From NCBI GenBank assembly GCA_014799465.1, contig JAAVHZ010000066.1, forward strand, positions 35,138 to 99,137: a stretch of DNA of 64,000 bases, read 5' to 3'. Made by a program: the position numbers and the translations under genes. The notes under the pieces are model-generated. The model saw only the letters and a program-made list of their open reading frames with translations, did not search any database and was not told the origin of the DNA. Source of the stretch: Lachnospiraceae bacterium (GTDB taxonomy: Bacteria; Bacillota; Clostridia; Lachnospirales; Lachnospiraceae). Below are positions 39,325-47,030 of the stretch, piece by piece (the first letter of the stretch is position 1; every line of letters begins with the position of its first letter).

Positions 39325-40854
39325 TTACAACATTGGTGACAACACTTTTAGAATCCACTGAATTAACTTATCACTAAATGGTCTGTTTCTCCATTTTTCA
39401 TAATCTATCCTTTCACTCTCCATCATAGTATTCATAAAATCTTTCTTCATATCAAGAACAGCCGGATTTTCATTAATAACCACACCACATTCATAGTGCA
39501 GATAAAAACTCCTGTAATCCATATTGACAGTTCCACATATTCCACATTCATCATCAGTTATTACATTCTTTGCATGGATAAATCCTTTGGAATACTCATA
39601 GATTTTAACACCATTTTCCATAAGATATCCATAATTTGATATTGTAACCATATGTACATACCATTTATCATACCTTTTAGGTGTAATTATTCTCACATCC
39701 ACACCACTAACGGCAGCACTGACAATATCTTCCCTCATTTTATTATCCAACACAAGATAAGGTGTTGTTATATAAAGATAATCCCTTGCCTTATTAATTG
39801 TATGTGTATATGTGGACTCAGAAGGATTGTTATGAAATTTATGTGGACCTCCCATATATGGCTGGACATATCCGGGAGCTTCAACCTTTTTATCAGGCTT
39901 AAATAATTTGTAATTCTCTTTATCATTCTTAATAACTGTTTCCCACATTTCCAGAAAAAAACAAGTCAGACTCCATACTCCTTCACCCTCAAGCCTTACA
40001 CCGGTATCCTTCCAATGACCAAACCTGTCTATTATATTTGCATATTCATCAGCAATGTTTACACCGCCTGTATATCCTATATTTCCGTCTATTACCGTAA
40101 TCTTTTTATGATTTCTGAAATTAAATGAAAATCTGCTTATTTCCTGATGGATAGGTCCAAATGTTACAAGCTTTATTCCATGTGCTGCCATCTTTTTCTT
40201 AAAATCCATGTTATTAATTATAAGACATCCAAAATCATCCATTATAAAACGTACATCAATACCTGCTGCCGCTTTTTCAAACAGAATCTCTTCTATCCTT
40301 GACCAGATAACACCATCTGACACTATAAAATATTCCATGAAAATACACTTCCTGGCAGACTTTAAGTCTTCTATTAATGACTCAAGCAACTCTTCACCAA
40401 TCGGAAAATATTTTACATTTGTATTTTTATAGAGCGGATATCCTGCATGAGACAAATATCTGCTTATCTGTACTTTATTAGGATGAAGCCGCTTCAATTC
40501 TTCTATTGCCTGATGATTCTGTTTCATACATTTTGCAGCTTTATCTTCTGCCTGTCTGATTCTTTTGTTGGTAATACTGTTAACAGATGTGCGTCCCCAC
40601 ATGATATACAGAAAATATCCCAGCACCGGCAGTATAATTACTATAACTATCCAAAATCTTTTATAATCTTTACCGTCATTTGCCAGATTAAAAGCAAGAA
40701 TTACACCGGACATCTGCAGAATAATATATGCAACCGATGCATACTGCTGCATCAGGCTTACTATGGCAATCATAGTCCAAATCTGCAATAATAATGCTAT
40801 TCCTACAATTATACCTCTTGTAATTCCTGATATTTTTCCTTTTAACAAGTTCAT
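39325..40854 (-). CDS. cls: Cardiolipin synthase (phospholipase D family)
   Basis: 509 aa. Two N-terminal membrane helices pairs (~8-85), then two HKD motifs: HKKITVIDGNIGYTGG and HAKNVITDDECGICGT. This is the bacterial ClsA-type enzyme that joins two phosphatidylglycerols into cardiolipin. Second motif has H-x-K-x4-D in order, so both halves look active. It has its own promoter upstream and sits only 23 bp before the large amylase gene, so read-through into the amylases is possible. Confidence 0.92.
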   Translation of the reverse strand: MNLLKGKISGITRGIIVGIALLLQIWTMIAIVSLMQQYASVAYIILQMSGVILAFNLANDGKDYKRFWIVIVIILPVLGYFLYIMWGRTSVNSITNKRIRQAEDKAAKCMKQNHQAIEELKRLHPNKVQISRYLSHAGYPLYKNTNVKYFPIGEELLESLIEDLKSARKCIFMEYFIVSDGVIWSRIEEILFEKAAAGIDVRFIMDDFGCLIINNMDFKKKMAAHGIKLVTFGPIHQEISRFSFNFRNHKKITVIDGNIGYTGGVNIADEYANIIDRFGHWKDTGVRLEGEGVWSLTCFFLEMWETVIKNDKENYKLFKPDKKVEAPGYVQPYMGGPHKFHNNPSESTYTHTINKARDYLYITTPYLVLDNKMREDIVSAAVSGVDVRIITPKRYDKWYVHMVTISNYGYLMENGVKIYEYSKGFIHAKNVITDDECGICGTVNMDYRSFYLHYECGVVINENPAVLDMKKDFMNTMMESERIDYEKWRNRPFSDKLIQWILKVLSPML

Positions 40855-40885
40855 ATATCTGATTTCCTCCGATTAGTCCATATAT

Positions 40886-40916
40886 TTATTATATATCAAA
40901 TTTCAAAATATACAAT
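40886..40916 (-). promoter_or_regulatory. cls promoter
   Basis: Minus strand -35 TTGTAT, 16-nt spacer, -10 TATAAT, followed by GGAGG before the cls start. It overlaps the end of the ECF S-component gene. Confidence 0.55.
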
Positions 40917-41583
40917 GTTTTTTATTTATCCTTTCAAGCTTCTTACCGATTGGTTTTATAAGTATCACTAAAAATACAACATCAGATATTGAATATATTA
41001 ATATAAATGGTATTGATGTGATAACTGCTGCCCAATACCTAGTTATATTAAATGTTCCATCTATTGACAAAACAGTCCATATATCCATTATTGCCGAATA
41101 CAGTGCTCCTGCCAGTACCCCATATAATATAAGCCATACTCTGTTTTTAAGCAGATTTTTCATATATGGTATTCCTGCAATCATGCCGATTAGTCCAAGT
41201 GCACACATTTGAAAAGGTGTCCATGGACCCGCCCCAAAAAACATATCTGAAATTAATGCTGTAAGAGAACCGGTTATAAATCCTGCCTCTGAACCAAGAT
41301 ATATTGCTGTAATAACAACTATTGCGGTGACAGGCTTAAATCCCGGAACAGGTGCAAATATACATCTTCCTGCTACAGCCATTGCCACCATAACCGATAT
41401 TATCACCATACGTCTTATGCCGCCGCTTTTCCTCTCATATGCAGAATACACCATAAAACATGATACAAGTGCTATAAACATGGACACAAATAAATATTTC
41501 CTATCATCAAAAACTGTTATTCCTATACATAATACTGCTATTATAATGGTTATCCATATAATATCTTTTAACACCCTGCCCAT
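40903..41583 (-). CDS. ECF transporter substrate-binding S component (possibly cobalamin)
   Basis: 226 aa, six or more membrane helices. The stretch MVAMAVAGRCIFAPVPGFKPVTAIVV and the GAGPWTPFQM loop resemble S components of the CbrT/ThiT-like type. S components capture one vitamin and deliver it to the shared ATPase module. Here the ATPase and T genes are directly upstream in the same operon, so this is a dedicated (group I) ECF system. The transcobalamin-like proteins upstream suggest vitamin B12 as substrate, by inference. Confidence 0.8.
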   Translation of the reverse strand: MGRVLKDIIWITIIIAVLCIGITVFDDRKYLFVSMFIALVSCFMVYSAYERKSGGIRRMVIISVMVAMAVAGRCIFAPVPGFKPVTAIVVITAIYLGSEAGFITGSLTALISDMFFGAGPWTPFQMCALGLIGMIAGIPYMKNLLKNRVWLILYGVLAGALYSAIMDIWTVLSIDGTFNITRYWAAVITSIPFILIYSISDVVFLVILIKPIGKKLERINKKHCIF

Positions 41584-41584
41584 A

Positions 41585-43195
41585 TCAATTCTCCGTCCTT
41601 CTTATCGAATAGACAAGTTCATCGAAAGTAAGAATATTTTTAAAATATTTTGAACTGATTCTTGCCGTTTCCGTAGTATAAAAATCATTTCCGCACAGCA
41701 CTTCTCTTACTCCGCCGTATACAATAATTTCATGATTAAAAAGTATTCCGCAGCAATCTGAATATTGTGCCGCAAACTCTATGTCATGAGTGACCATAAC
41801 TATTGTTATCCCTTTCTCTTTAAGACCTGCAAATATTTCCCCCGTTTTTTTCTTTGATTCTGCATCCATGCCCTTTGTAGGCTCATCCATAAAAATCATG
41901 TCGGGAGACTTTAACAATACTTTTATTAATGCTGCTCTTTGCTGTTCGCCGCCGCTTAAATCATAAGGATGACTTTTAAGCAGGTCTTCCATATTCATAT
42001 ACTCTGCGAGTTCTAATATATCCTCTCTGCTTCCGACCTCTTGCAAATCTTCCATAAGGCTGTCTTTTATAAAAAGTGTCTGGGGATTCTGAGGAAGATA
42101 CACCATATTCTTTGAATTATTCTTTATTTTACCGGAATATGGTTTAAGAATACCTGATGCTGCCTTTAACATAGTTGTTTTACCTGAACCATTGTTTCCA
42201 AGTATACTGCATATCTCTCCCGGATAAATATCCATATTAAGATATTTAAGGGTATCTTTTTCACTTCTGCTGTATCTGAAGCATACATTTTTCATTTTTA
42301 ATATAGGAGTTCCTATATGTCTTATTTTTTCGGATTTGTATTCTGTTTTCTTTTCAGACGGAACTTCTGCCATATAATCATCAAGCATTTTTTTTGCCCC
42401 ACATACATTTACCGGACACTTCATATCTGTATCCAGAATATTATAGAGCCTTACTGATACAGGCATCATATTAATTATACTTTTCATCGAAGAGGAATGC
42501 TTATTTAAAATAATATCCATATCTTCATACATTACTAACCTGCCCTCTTCCATAATACCCGCCCTGTCTGCCAAAGCCAGCACATCATTTAAGTTATGCT
42601 CCGCCATTATTATGGTAGTTCCAAGTTCGCTGTTTACTTTTCTTAATATATTAACAAAATCTAAAGCTGATATGGGGTCAAGCTGGCTTAAAGGCTCGTC
42701 TAAAAGTATTATTTCAGGCTTCATTGCCATAACTGATGCCAGATTTAATTTTTGTTTTTCTCCTCCTGACAATTCCCATGTATTCTTATCAAGAATAGAT
42801 TCCAGATTAAAAAATGCCGTTATTTCTGCAAGACGCCTTTTCATATCATTTTGCGGCATACCGAGGTTTTCCAGTCCAAATACAAGTTCATGCCAGACCT
42901 TATCCGTTACTATTTGATTATCCGGATTTTGAAATACAAATCCCACTCCTGCTGCTGATTCTCTATCTGTTTGTGCTGATATAGCTTTACCGTTAATAAA
43001 AATATACCCTTCACATTTCCCCTTTGGTGCAAGTTCTCTTTTAATAAGCCTTAAAAGCGTGGTTTTTCCACTGCCCGAATTTCCGCATAGTATTACAAAA
43101 TCACCTTCACCAACACACATATTTATGTCTTTAAGAACCTTATTTTCTTCCCCGTTATATGTAAAACTCAGATTTTCTATTTTAATAATATCCAT
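41585..43195 (-). CDS. Fused double ATPase of ECF transporter (EcfA-EcfA')
   Basis: 536 aa with two ABC ATPase units in one chain. First: Walker A GNSGSGKTT (~39), signature LSGGEKQK, Walker B IILLDEP. Second (~295 on): GNNGSGKTT, LSGGEQQR, MIFMDEP. Energises vitamin uptake with EcfT and the S component. Most ECF modules have two separate ATPase genes; the fused form is a known variant in Clostridia. Eight bp after ecfT, one bp before the S gene. Confidence 0.92.
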   Translation of the reverse strand: MDIIKIENLSFTYNGEENKVLKDINMCVGEGDFVILCGNSGSGKTTLLRLIKRELAPKGKCEGYIFINGKAISAQTDRESAAGVGFVFQNPDNQIVTDKVWHELVFGLENLGMPQNDMKRRLAEITAFFNLESILDKNTWELSGGEKQKLNLASVMAMKPEIILLDEPLSQLDPISALDFVNILRKVNSELGTTIIMAEHNLNDVLALADRAGIMEEGRLVMYEDMDIILNKHSSSMKSIINMMPVSVRLYNILDTDMKCPVNVCGAKKMLDDYMAEVPSEKKTEYKSEKIRHIGTPILKMKNVCFRYSRSEKDTLKYLNMDIYPGEICSILGNNGSGKTTMLKAASGILKPYSGKIKNNSKNMVYLPQNPQTLFIKDSLMEDLQEVGSREDILELAEYMNMEDLLKSHPYDLSGGEQQRAALIKVLLKSPDMIFMDEPTKGMDAESKKKTGEIFAGLKEKGITIVMVTHDIEFAAQYSDCCGILFNHEIIVYGGVREVLCGNDFYTTETARISSKYFKNILTFDELVYSIRRTEN

Positions 43196-43203
43196 CTTAA
43201 AAT

Positions 43204-44094
43204 CTATGCCCTTTCTAAAACCTTATCTGCTGTGATACTGCATATTATACTGAATATAAATGGAATGGACACCAAAACACCATGTAATAAATAAAATATA
43301 ATGTCTATTGAATTTATATTCGGTCTGTCTGCCGTAGGATAATATCTGAAATCATATATTCCGTTTATCATTCCGATAATAAACAGTACCATATATAAAA
43401 ATAAAAATGCTGCCAAAATCACGTCCCATACTCCAAACCTGAATATACTATAGCTTGTTCTTTTTTTAAGTCCAAATCCTCTGGCACTCATTGCATCTGC
43501 CGTTTCTACCGAATTTTCCATTGCCCATCCCAGTACACTTTCATATACTCTTAATCTTCCCCTTATCTTTCCATACTTTTTTTCCATGCCCATTATCTTC
43601 TGAACATCAGATACATTTTCTGCCTGTCTTTTAAATACAGGTATAAACCTTATCGCCATAGATATTGTAATAGAAATCTTTGGTATTACTCTGCCAAATA
43701 AATATAAGAATTTATCTGTAGTCATTACCTTTTCATAACATTTACACCAGAATATTATGCCAACTATCATAATTCCCGCAAAAACACCATATATTACTGA
43801 TTCTAACGTTATGGGATTATCATTGATATAGATTAAAACCGTTTCACCGTTATGTGAAAATATCGGATTAGTTAATGATATTACCATAAGAATCAATAAA
43901 TAAAAAATTATGCTTTTTATGTAATCTTTTCTATCACTTAATATTCCGTAATATATAACAGCACCTGTTAAAGATAAAGAGACCATGACCGGATTAAGCG
44001 TTATTACTGTAGTAAATATTACTAATATATAATAAAAAAATAATATTGCCGGATGAAAATCCTTAAATCCTGTCATAGTCTGCATGCCTCTCAT
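43204..44094 (-). CDS. ecfT: ECF transporter transmembrane T component
   Basis: 296 aa. Four to six helices and the long cytoplasmic coupling helices with the SARGFG signature (ADAMSARGFGLKKRTS) that touches the ATPases. It overlaps the DUF4430 gene by 4 bp (ATGA), showing translational coupling to the transcobalamin-like part of the locus. Starts at residue 4 or 7 are possible because AGAGG lies just before them. Confidence 0.9.
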   Translation of the reverse strand: MRGMQTMTGFKDFHPAILFFYYILVIFTTVITLNPVMVSLSLTGAVIYYGILSDRKDYIKSIIFYLLILMVISLTNPIFSHNGETVLIYINDNPITLESVIYGVFAGIMIVGIIFWCKCYEKVMTTDKFLYLFGRVIPKISITISMAIRFIPVFKRQAENVSDVQKIMGMEKKYGKIRGRLRVYESVLGWAMENSVETADAMSARGFGLKKRTSYSIFRFGVWDVILAAFLFLYMVLFIIGMINGIYDFRYYPTADRPNINSIDIIFYLLHGVLVSIPFIFSIICSITADKVLERA

Positions 44095-44612
44095 TCTTTA
44101 TATTCATTTCCTATATCCCGCCCAAGGTCACAGGTATACAAAAATTCCACCTTATCTCCGTCCTTAACTCTATAACTTCCGCACCCTGTACCAAAATATT
44201 CATCATTAACCTTATACATCCATCCGCTTAATTTTCCGTAATCAAATTCATATAGATAATTTATCCCCTCAACATATGGATTTTTACCTCCTGTATACTC
44301 CATTTGAATATCATTATCCCTTATTGCTTTATTAAGCACATCAAACGCAGTATCTCCATCTGACATCATGTATTTAGTCAAATCAAGTATTATTCCATTT
44401 TCAACAAAATGCTTCTTATCTTTGATATCCTTATCAAGAATGGTTTCACAGCTTATTCTTATTGTAACTGATATATCTCCATCTTCTCTTATTTCCCTGT
44501 GTTCATCCGCCGTTTCAATTTTTAATCTGCTGATACAAAATACTGCTGCTGCAATAAACAACAAAACTATTAACAATCTACGGATTAGCTTTAACTTTTC
44601 TGATTTTACCAT
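44091..44612 (-). CDS. DUF4430 protein (transcobalamin C-terminal-like), membrane-anchored
   Basis: 173 aa. One N-terminal signal anchor (~11-29), then an extracellular domain with the DUF4430 pattern YVEGINYLYEFDYGKLSGW-MYKVN and SYRVKDGDKVEFLYT. DUF4430 is the fold of the C-terminal cobalamin-capping domain of intrinsic factor and transcobalamin. It overlaps the upstream barrel gene by 35 bp and ecfT by 4 bp. I infer that it captures a corrinoid outside the cell for the ECF transporter. Confidence 0.82.
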   Translation of the reverse strand: MVKSEKLKLIRRLLIVLLFIAAAVFCISRLKIETADEHREIREDGDISVTIRISCETILDKDIKDKKHFVENGIILDLTKYMMSDGDTAFDVLNKAIRDNDIQMEYTGGKNPYVEGINYLYEFDYGKLSGWMYKVNDEYFGTGCGSYRVKDGDKVEFLYTCDLGRDIGNEYKE

Positions 44613-45663
44613 ATATAATCACTCCTGCTGCTGCAATACATATCAACCCCGCCATCACTGCATAATATATAATTTTATCATTTTCATTTGCCTTTACCAT
44701 ATCATTATTACTCATATCATACAGACTTCCCATACCATTTTCATATCGATAAAGCGATACCATTGCATTTAATACCTGACTGCCTGATACCCAGTCTGAC
44801 TGTCCTTCCTGTGTATGCGAAAATCCGCCATCTTCCCTCTGATATTTCATTAATGCATCCGGTACACTATAGCCATTCTTTATAAATGATTTGTCCTTAT
44901 AAGGATTAATTCCAAGTGAACATAAAGCAATAATAACCTGTGCACAACTTTCCGAATTTGCAATACCGCCACTCTGATAACCTCCGTCTTCAAGCTGTAT
45001 CTCTGACAATGCGTCCAAAGCTATTTCAACATTATGTTTCACATCTATTCCTTTGTCTTCCCTATAATAAGGTGCCAAAGCCTGTAGTGCCATAGCTGTA
45101 ATATCCGCATCAGATTCCTCTCCATATAGTGCGAATCCACCATCTGCAAGTTGGTCTGATATTATATCCTGCACAATATTTTCCCTGCTGTATTCAGAAT
45201 CTGCGGGCACACTGAACTCATCTGCATCCAAAGCCATAAGCCCGAATATAAGTCCGTTTATCCCCTGTTCATCTAAAGGATTCTCCTTATTACGTCCGTA
45301 TACTCCGTCTTCTATCAGATTCATTCCTGCAAACGAACATGGATTGCCTCCACACGATAATACTACAAGTGCTATCCTATGATACTCTGTGGCTTTTGCA
45401 TCATCCAATCCATTCTCCTTTACATACTTCTCAAGATTTTCTAAATATTTTCCATAATCAGCTTTGTACCTATATCTTGCAGCACCAAATACATACCAGT
45501 CCGAACTACTGTCTCCATCAGGATTGCCGTTAAGTCCTCCCTCATCCTCACACCATTTTATAATTGATTCTATATTATCTTCTATAACAGATGCACTCCC
45601 TTCACAGCACATTATTATAGAAAACAAAATTATCAGCTCTACAAGTTTTAAAATTCTTTTCAT
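44578..45663 (-). CDS. Surface alpha/alpha-barrel protein (prenyltransferase/squalene cyclase-like repeats; transcobalamin N-domain-like)
   Basis: 361 aa. Signal peptide (~1-24), then helical repeats each marked by DGG(F/Y): ADGGFALYGEES, EDGGYQSGGIANS, EDGGFSHTQEGQ, as in alpha6/alpha6 barrels of prenyltransferases and of the N-terminal domain of intrinsic factor. A C-terminal membrane helix (~331-351) and basic tail anchor it outside. No cyclase DxDD-type catalytic motif is visible, so a binding role is more likely than terpene chemistry. First gene of the ECF operon. No B12 riboswitch was seen upstream. Confidence 0.8.
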   Translation of the reverse strand: MKRILKLVELIILFSIIMCCEGSASVIEDNIESIIKWCEDEGGLNGNPDGDSSSDWYVFGAARYRYKADYGKYLENLEKYVKENGLDDAKATEYHRIALVVLSCGGNPCSFAGMNLIEDGVYGRNKENPLDEQGINGLIFGLMALDADEFSVPADSEYSRENIVQDIISDQLADGGFALYGEESDADITAMALQALAPYYREDKGIDVKHNVEIALDALSEIQLEDGGYQSGGIANSESCAQVIIALCSLGINPYKDKSFIKNGYSVPDALMKYQREDGGFSHTQEGQSDWVSGSQVLNAMVSLYRYENGMGSLYDMSNNDMVKANENDKIIYYAVMAGLICIAAAGVIIYGKIRKVKANP

Positions 45664-45732
45664 AAAAATATTCTTTTCCCTTTATTACTGTAGTATTATT
45701 TCTGTATAATCTTACCAAACATCAAAAAAATG

Positions 45733-45761
45733 TTGATTTTCAGATTCAGAAATGTTATATT
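45733..45761 (+). promoter_or_regulatory. Plus-strand promoter for candidate antisense RNA
   Basis: TTGATT at 45733-45738, 17-nt spacer, TATATT at 45756-45761. It points into the toxin remnant tail and the hairpin at 45816-45859, a layout like RatA opposite txpA. Confidence 0.5.
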
Positions 45762-45767
45762 ATAGAA

Positions 45768-45866
45768 AAGGAGTGACTTCCAACAAAGTGGTTGACCTCC
45801 CAAGTTTGGTTAATAAAATAAACCTACCTGTTCTGGCAAGATACAAGGTAGGTTTATTTATTTTCG
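45768..45866 (+). ncRNA. Candidate type I antitoxin RNA
   Basis: A predicted ~100-nt plus-strand transcript from the promoter at 45733-45761 to the 14-bp hairpin and T-rich tail ending near 45866. It runs antisense to the 3' end of the toxin remnant at locus 1. No convincing ORF is present in it. Inferred from layout only. Confidence 0.4.
45816..45859. terminator. Bidirectional terminator of toxin locus 1
   Basis: AAATAAACCTACCT (45816-45829) pairs perfectly with AGGTAGGTTTATTT (45846-45859). T/A-rich flanks on both sides let it end both the minus-strand toxin mRNA and the plus-strand RNA. Confidence 0.75.
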
Positions 45867-45887
45867 CTTGTTATTCCTATCTATGCA
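45857..45887 (-). pseudogene. 3' remnant of holin-like type I toxin gene (locus 1)
   Basis: Minus strand reads a short tail, IDRNNKRK and stop, matching the shared segment of the second copy (46702-46721). The start codon, ribosome binding site and N-terminal half are missing: the shared 5' leader repeat (45889-45957) joins directly to the tail, so an internal deletion is likely. The terminator and the antisense promoter remain. Confidence 0.5.
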
Positions 45888-45888
45888 G

Positions 45889-45957
45889 CCTTGTAACACA
45901 GTCACTCCATTTACAAATTGTAACATATCTCATACTATCCGGCAATCTTTTTTCTGG
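45889..45957 (-). repeat. Toxin leader repeat, copy 1
   Basis: A 69-bp segment about 90% identical to 46850-46918, both in the same orientation. On the minus strand it begins near a TTGCC(A/G) -35-like element and, in this copy, a TACAAT -10-like element 17 nt later, so it probably is the promoter and 5' leader of the toxin mRNA. Confidence 0.7.
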
Positions 45958-46004
45958 TTGAGTTTCCGTATACTTATCCACAAACCCTCGATTTTACCAG
46001 TATC

Positions 46005-46033
46005 ATTATAAACAACTTTGAAAAATTGCCCAA
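46005..46033 (-). promoter_or_regulatory. Possible promoter upstream of toxin leader copy 1
   Basis: Minus strand TTGGGC (46033-46028), 17-nt spacer, TATAAT (46010-46005). No gene remains directly downstream except the toxin remnant. Confidence 0.35.
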
Positions 46034-46116
46034 AATATAAGGAAAAAAGACGCATGGTTTACATTTCTGTTCCATACACCTTTACACTGTTTACTGATAT
46101 TAAATTGTTTGGCTGA

Positions 46117-46569
46117 TTATGCCAACTGCATTGATTGATTCTCCAACTCCTTAACTGTATCAAGGGATAATTCCGTAGCTTCTGCTATTTCCTCTAAAGT
46201 CATTTTTCCTAACTTTATTAAATGAATCGCTGTTTTTTTTGCTTTATTTTGTTCTGCTTCATTCCTCATATCTTCCATAATTTTGCACATGGTCGCCACT
46301 CCTTTCTCGTCCTACTTGTAATACCTTGCTTTTTTAGCAAGTGCTTCATAATTCATATCATCGGGATCAGTGCATGAAAAATCATGCATTAGCTTGCCGA
46401 TTTCATCATTGCCCCTGTATTTCCCATTAACATATATTATATGCGAACCGTCACCAAACAATTCTTTTCCCATGGTAGTTTCCACATACCGCTGTATGTG
46501 ATATACAATTTCAGACGTTCTAAATCCAACAGATGTAACTGTTTTTGATGTGTCTGCACTGTTGTACTC
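46117..46569 (-). pseudogene. Rpn/PD-(D/E)XK nuclease-transposase family pseudogene (C-terminal part)
   Basis: Minus strand, one frame: a segment containing IVYHIQRYVETTMG, HIIYVNGKYRG, GKLMHDFSCTDPDDM and KKARYYK, then an in-frame TAG near 46310, then DEKGVATMCKIMEDMRNEAEQ and the C-terminal helix to 46117. This is the conserved C-terminal half of Rpn-type recombination-promoting nucleases common in Lachnospiraceae. The N-terminal catalytic domain is absent and an in-frame stop follows TGA at ~46578, so the gene is dead. The 60-aa ORF 46117-46299 is its last piece, not an independent gene. Confidence 0.75.
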
Positions 46570-46645
46570 AAAATATCACCTTCTCTTCCTGCTTTCATTA
46601 TACATCAGATAATGTTCTTTTGAAACTGGAATTTATATAATATTT

Positions 46646-46807
46646 TCATGCCGAAAATAAAATCAACTGTCTCAACGAAATACATCTAAGACAATAAAAA
46701 AGCTTGTTATTCCTATCTATGTAGGCAAATCCAACAAGTTGGATTCGCAGTACTATGATGAAAGTTCCAAATGTAAGCATCAAGTAAATACCTTCAAATG
46801 TACTCAT
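46646..46807 (-). CDS. Holin-like type I toxin peptide, altered C-terminus (locus 2)
   Basis: 53 aa. The first 20 residues MSTFEGIYLMLTFGTFIIVL match the short hydrophobic Hol_Tox (putative holin-like toxin, TxpA/BsrG-like) family. GGGAGG lies eight nt before ATG and is sequestered in a hairpin: GCCTCCCT and AGGGAGGC flank a 14-nt loop (46813-46842), the usual translational lock of type I toxins. The C-terminal half deviates: an imperfect palindrome adds RIQLVGFA, and after IDRNNK the frame runs into unrelated sequence. It may be inactive. Confidence 0.6.
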   Translation of the reverse strand: MSTFEGIYLMLTFGTFIIVLRIQLVGFAYIDRNNKLFYCLRCISLRQLILFSA

Positions 46808-46812
46808 ACGCA

Positions 46813-46844
46813 CCGCCTCCCTTCTTCTTTAAAGTTAGGGAGGC
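46813..46844 (-). promoter_or_regulatory. Ribosome-binding-site-sequestering hairpin of toxin mRNA
   Basis: Minus strand GCCTCCCT, 14-nt loop, AGGGAGGC. The right arm contains the GGGAGG ribosome binding site, so folding would block translation. Confidence 0.6.
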
Positions 46845-46849
46845 TGCTA

Positions 46850-46918
46850 CCTTGTAACACCGTCACTCCATTTACAATGGAGTAACATATCTCATACTAT
46901 TTGGCAATCTTTTTTCTG
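46850..46918 (-). repeat. Toxin leader repeat, copy 2
   Basis: Second copy of the 69-bp segment at 45889-45957, same orientation, about 960 bp away. This copy has ACTCCAT-N5-ATGGAGT, a small hairpin, where copy 1 has TTACAA-N-TTGTAA. Confidence 0.7.
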
Positions 46919-46989
46919 CCTTTGAATTTTCATGCTTTTTGCCGGTTCAGGCATTTTTCTGTATTCATTTCATCAAAAATGTACAGAAA

Positions 46990-47020
46990 ATAACCGCCCA
47001 GTTTCAAACCGGACGGTCAT
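46990..47020 (-). terminator. Terminator of leucine-rich-repeat gene
   Basis: Minus strand ACCGTCCGGTTT and AAACTGGGCGGT form a stem with two mismatches, then TTATTTTC. It starts about 15 nt after the stop at 47031. Confidence 0.7.
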
Positions 47021-47030
47021 CTTCAAAAAA

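Noticed and set aside
44578..45663. Functional terpene/squalene cyclase
   Set aside because: The DGG(F/Y) barrel repeats are present but no DxDD-type catalytic motif, and the protein is exported beside a DUF4430 and ECF genes.
45752..45961. Plus-strand 69-aa ORF over the toxin locus
   Set aside because: No ribosome binding site fits its start, the sequence has no protein-like pattern, and it runs through a 14-bp terminator hairpin.
45664..46116. Cobalamin riboswitch expected before the ECF/transcobalamin-like operon
   Set aside because: I read the minus-strand leader for the B12-box core and a long conserved multi-stem fold and found neither; the structures there belong to the toxin-like locus.
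46117..46299. 60-aa ORF as an intact regulator gene
   Set aside because: The same frame continues upstream across a TAG with clear Rpn-family homology, so it is the tail of a pseudogene.
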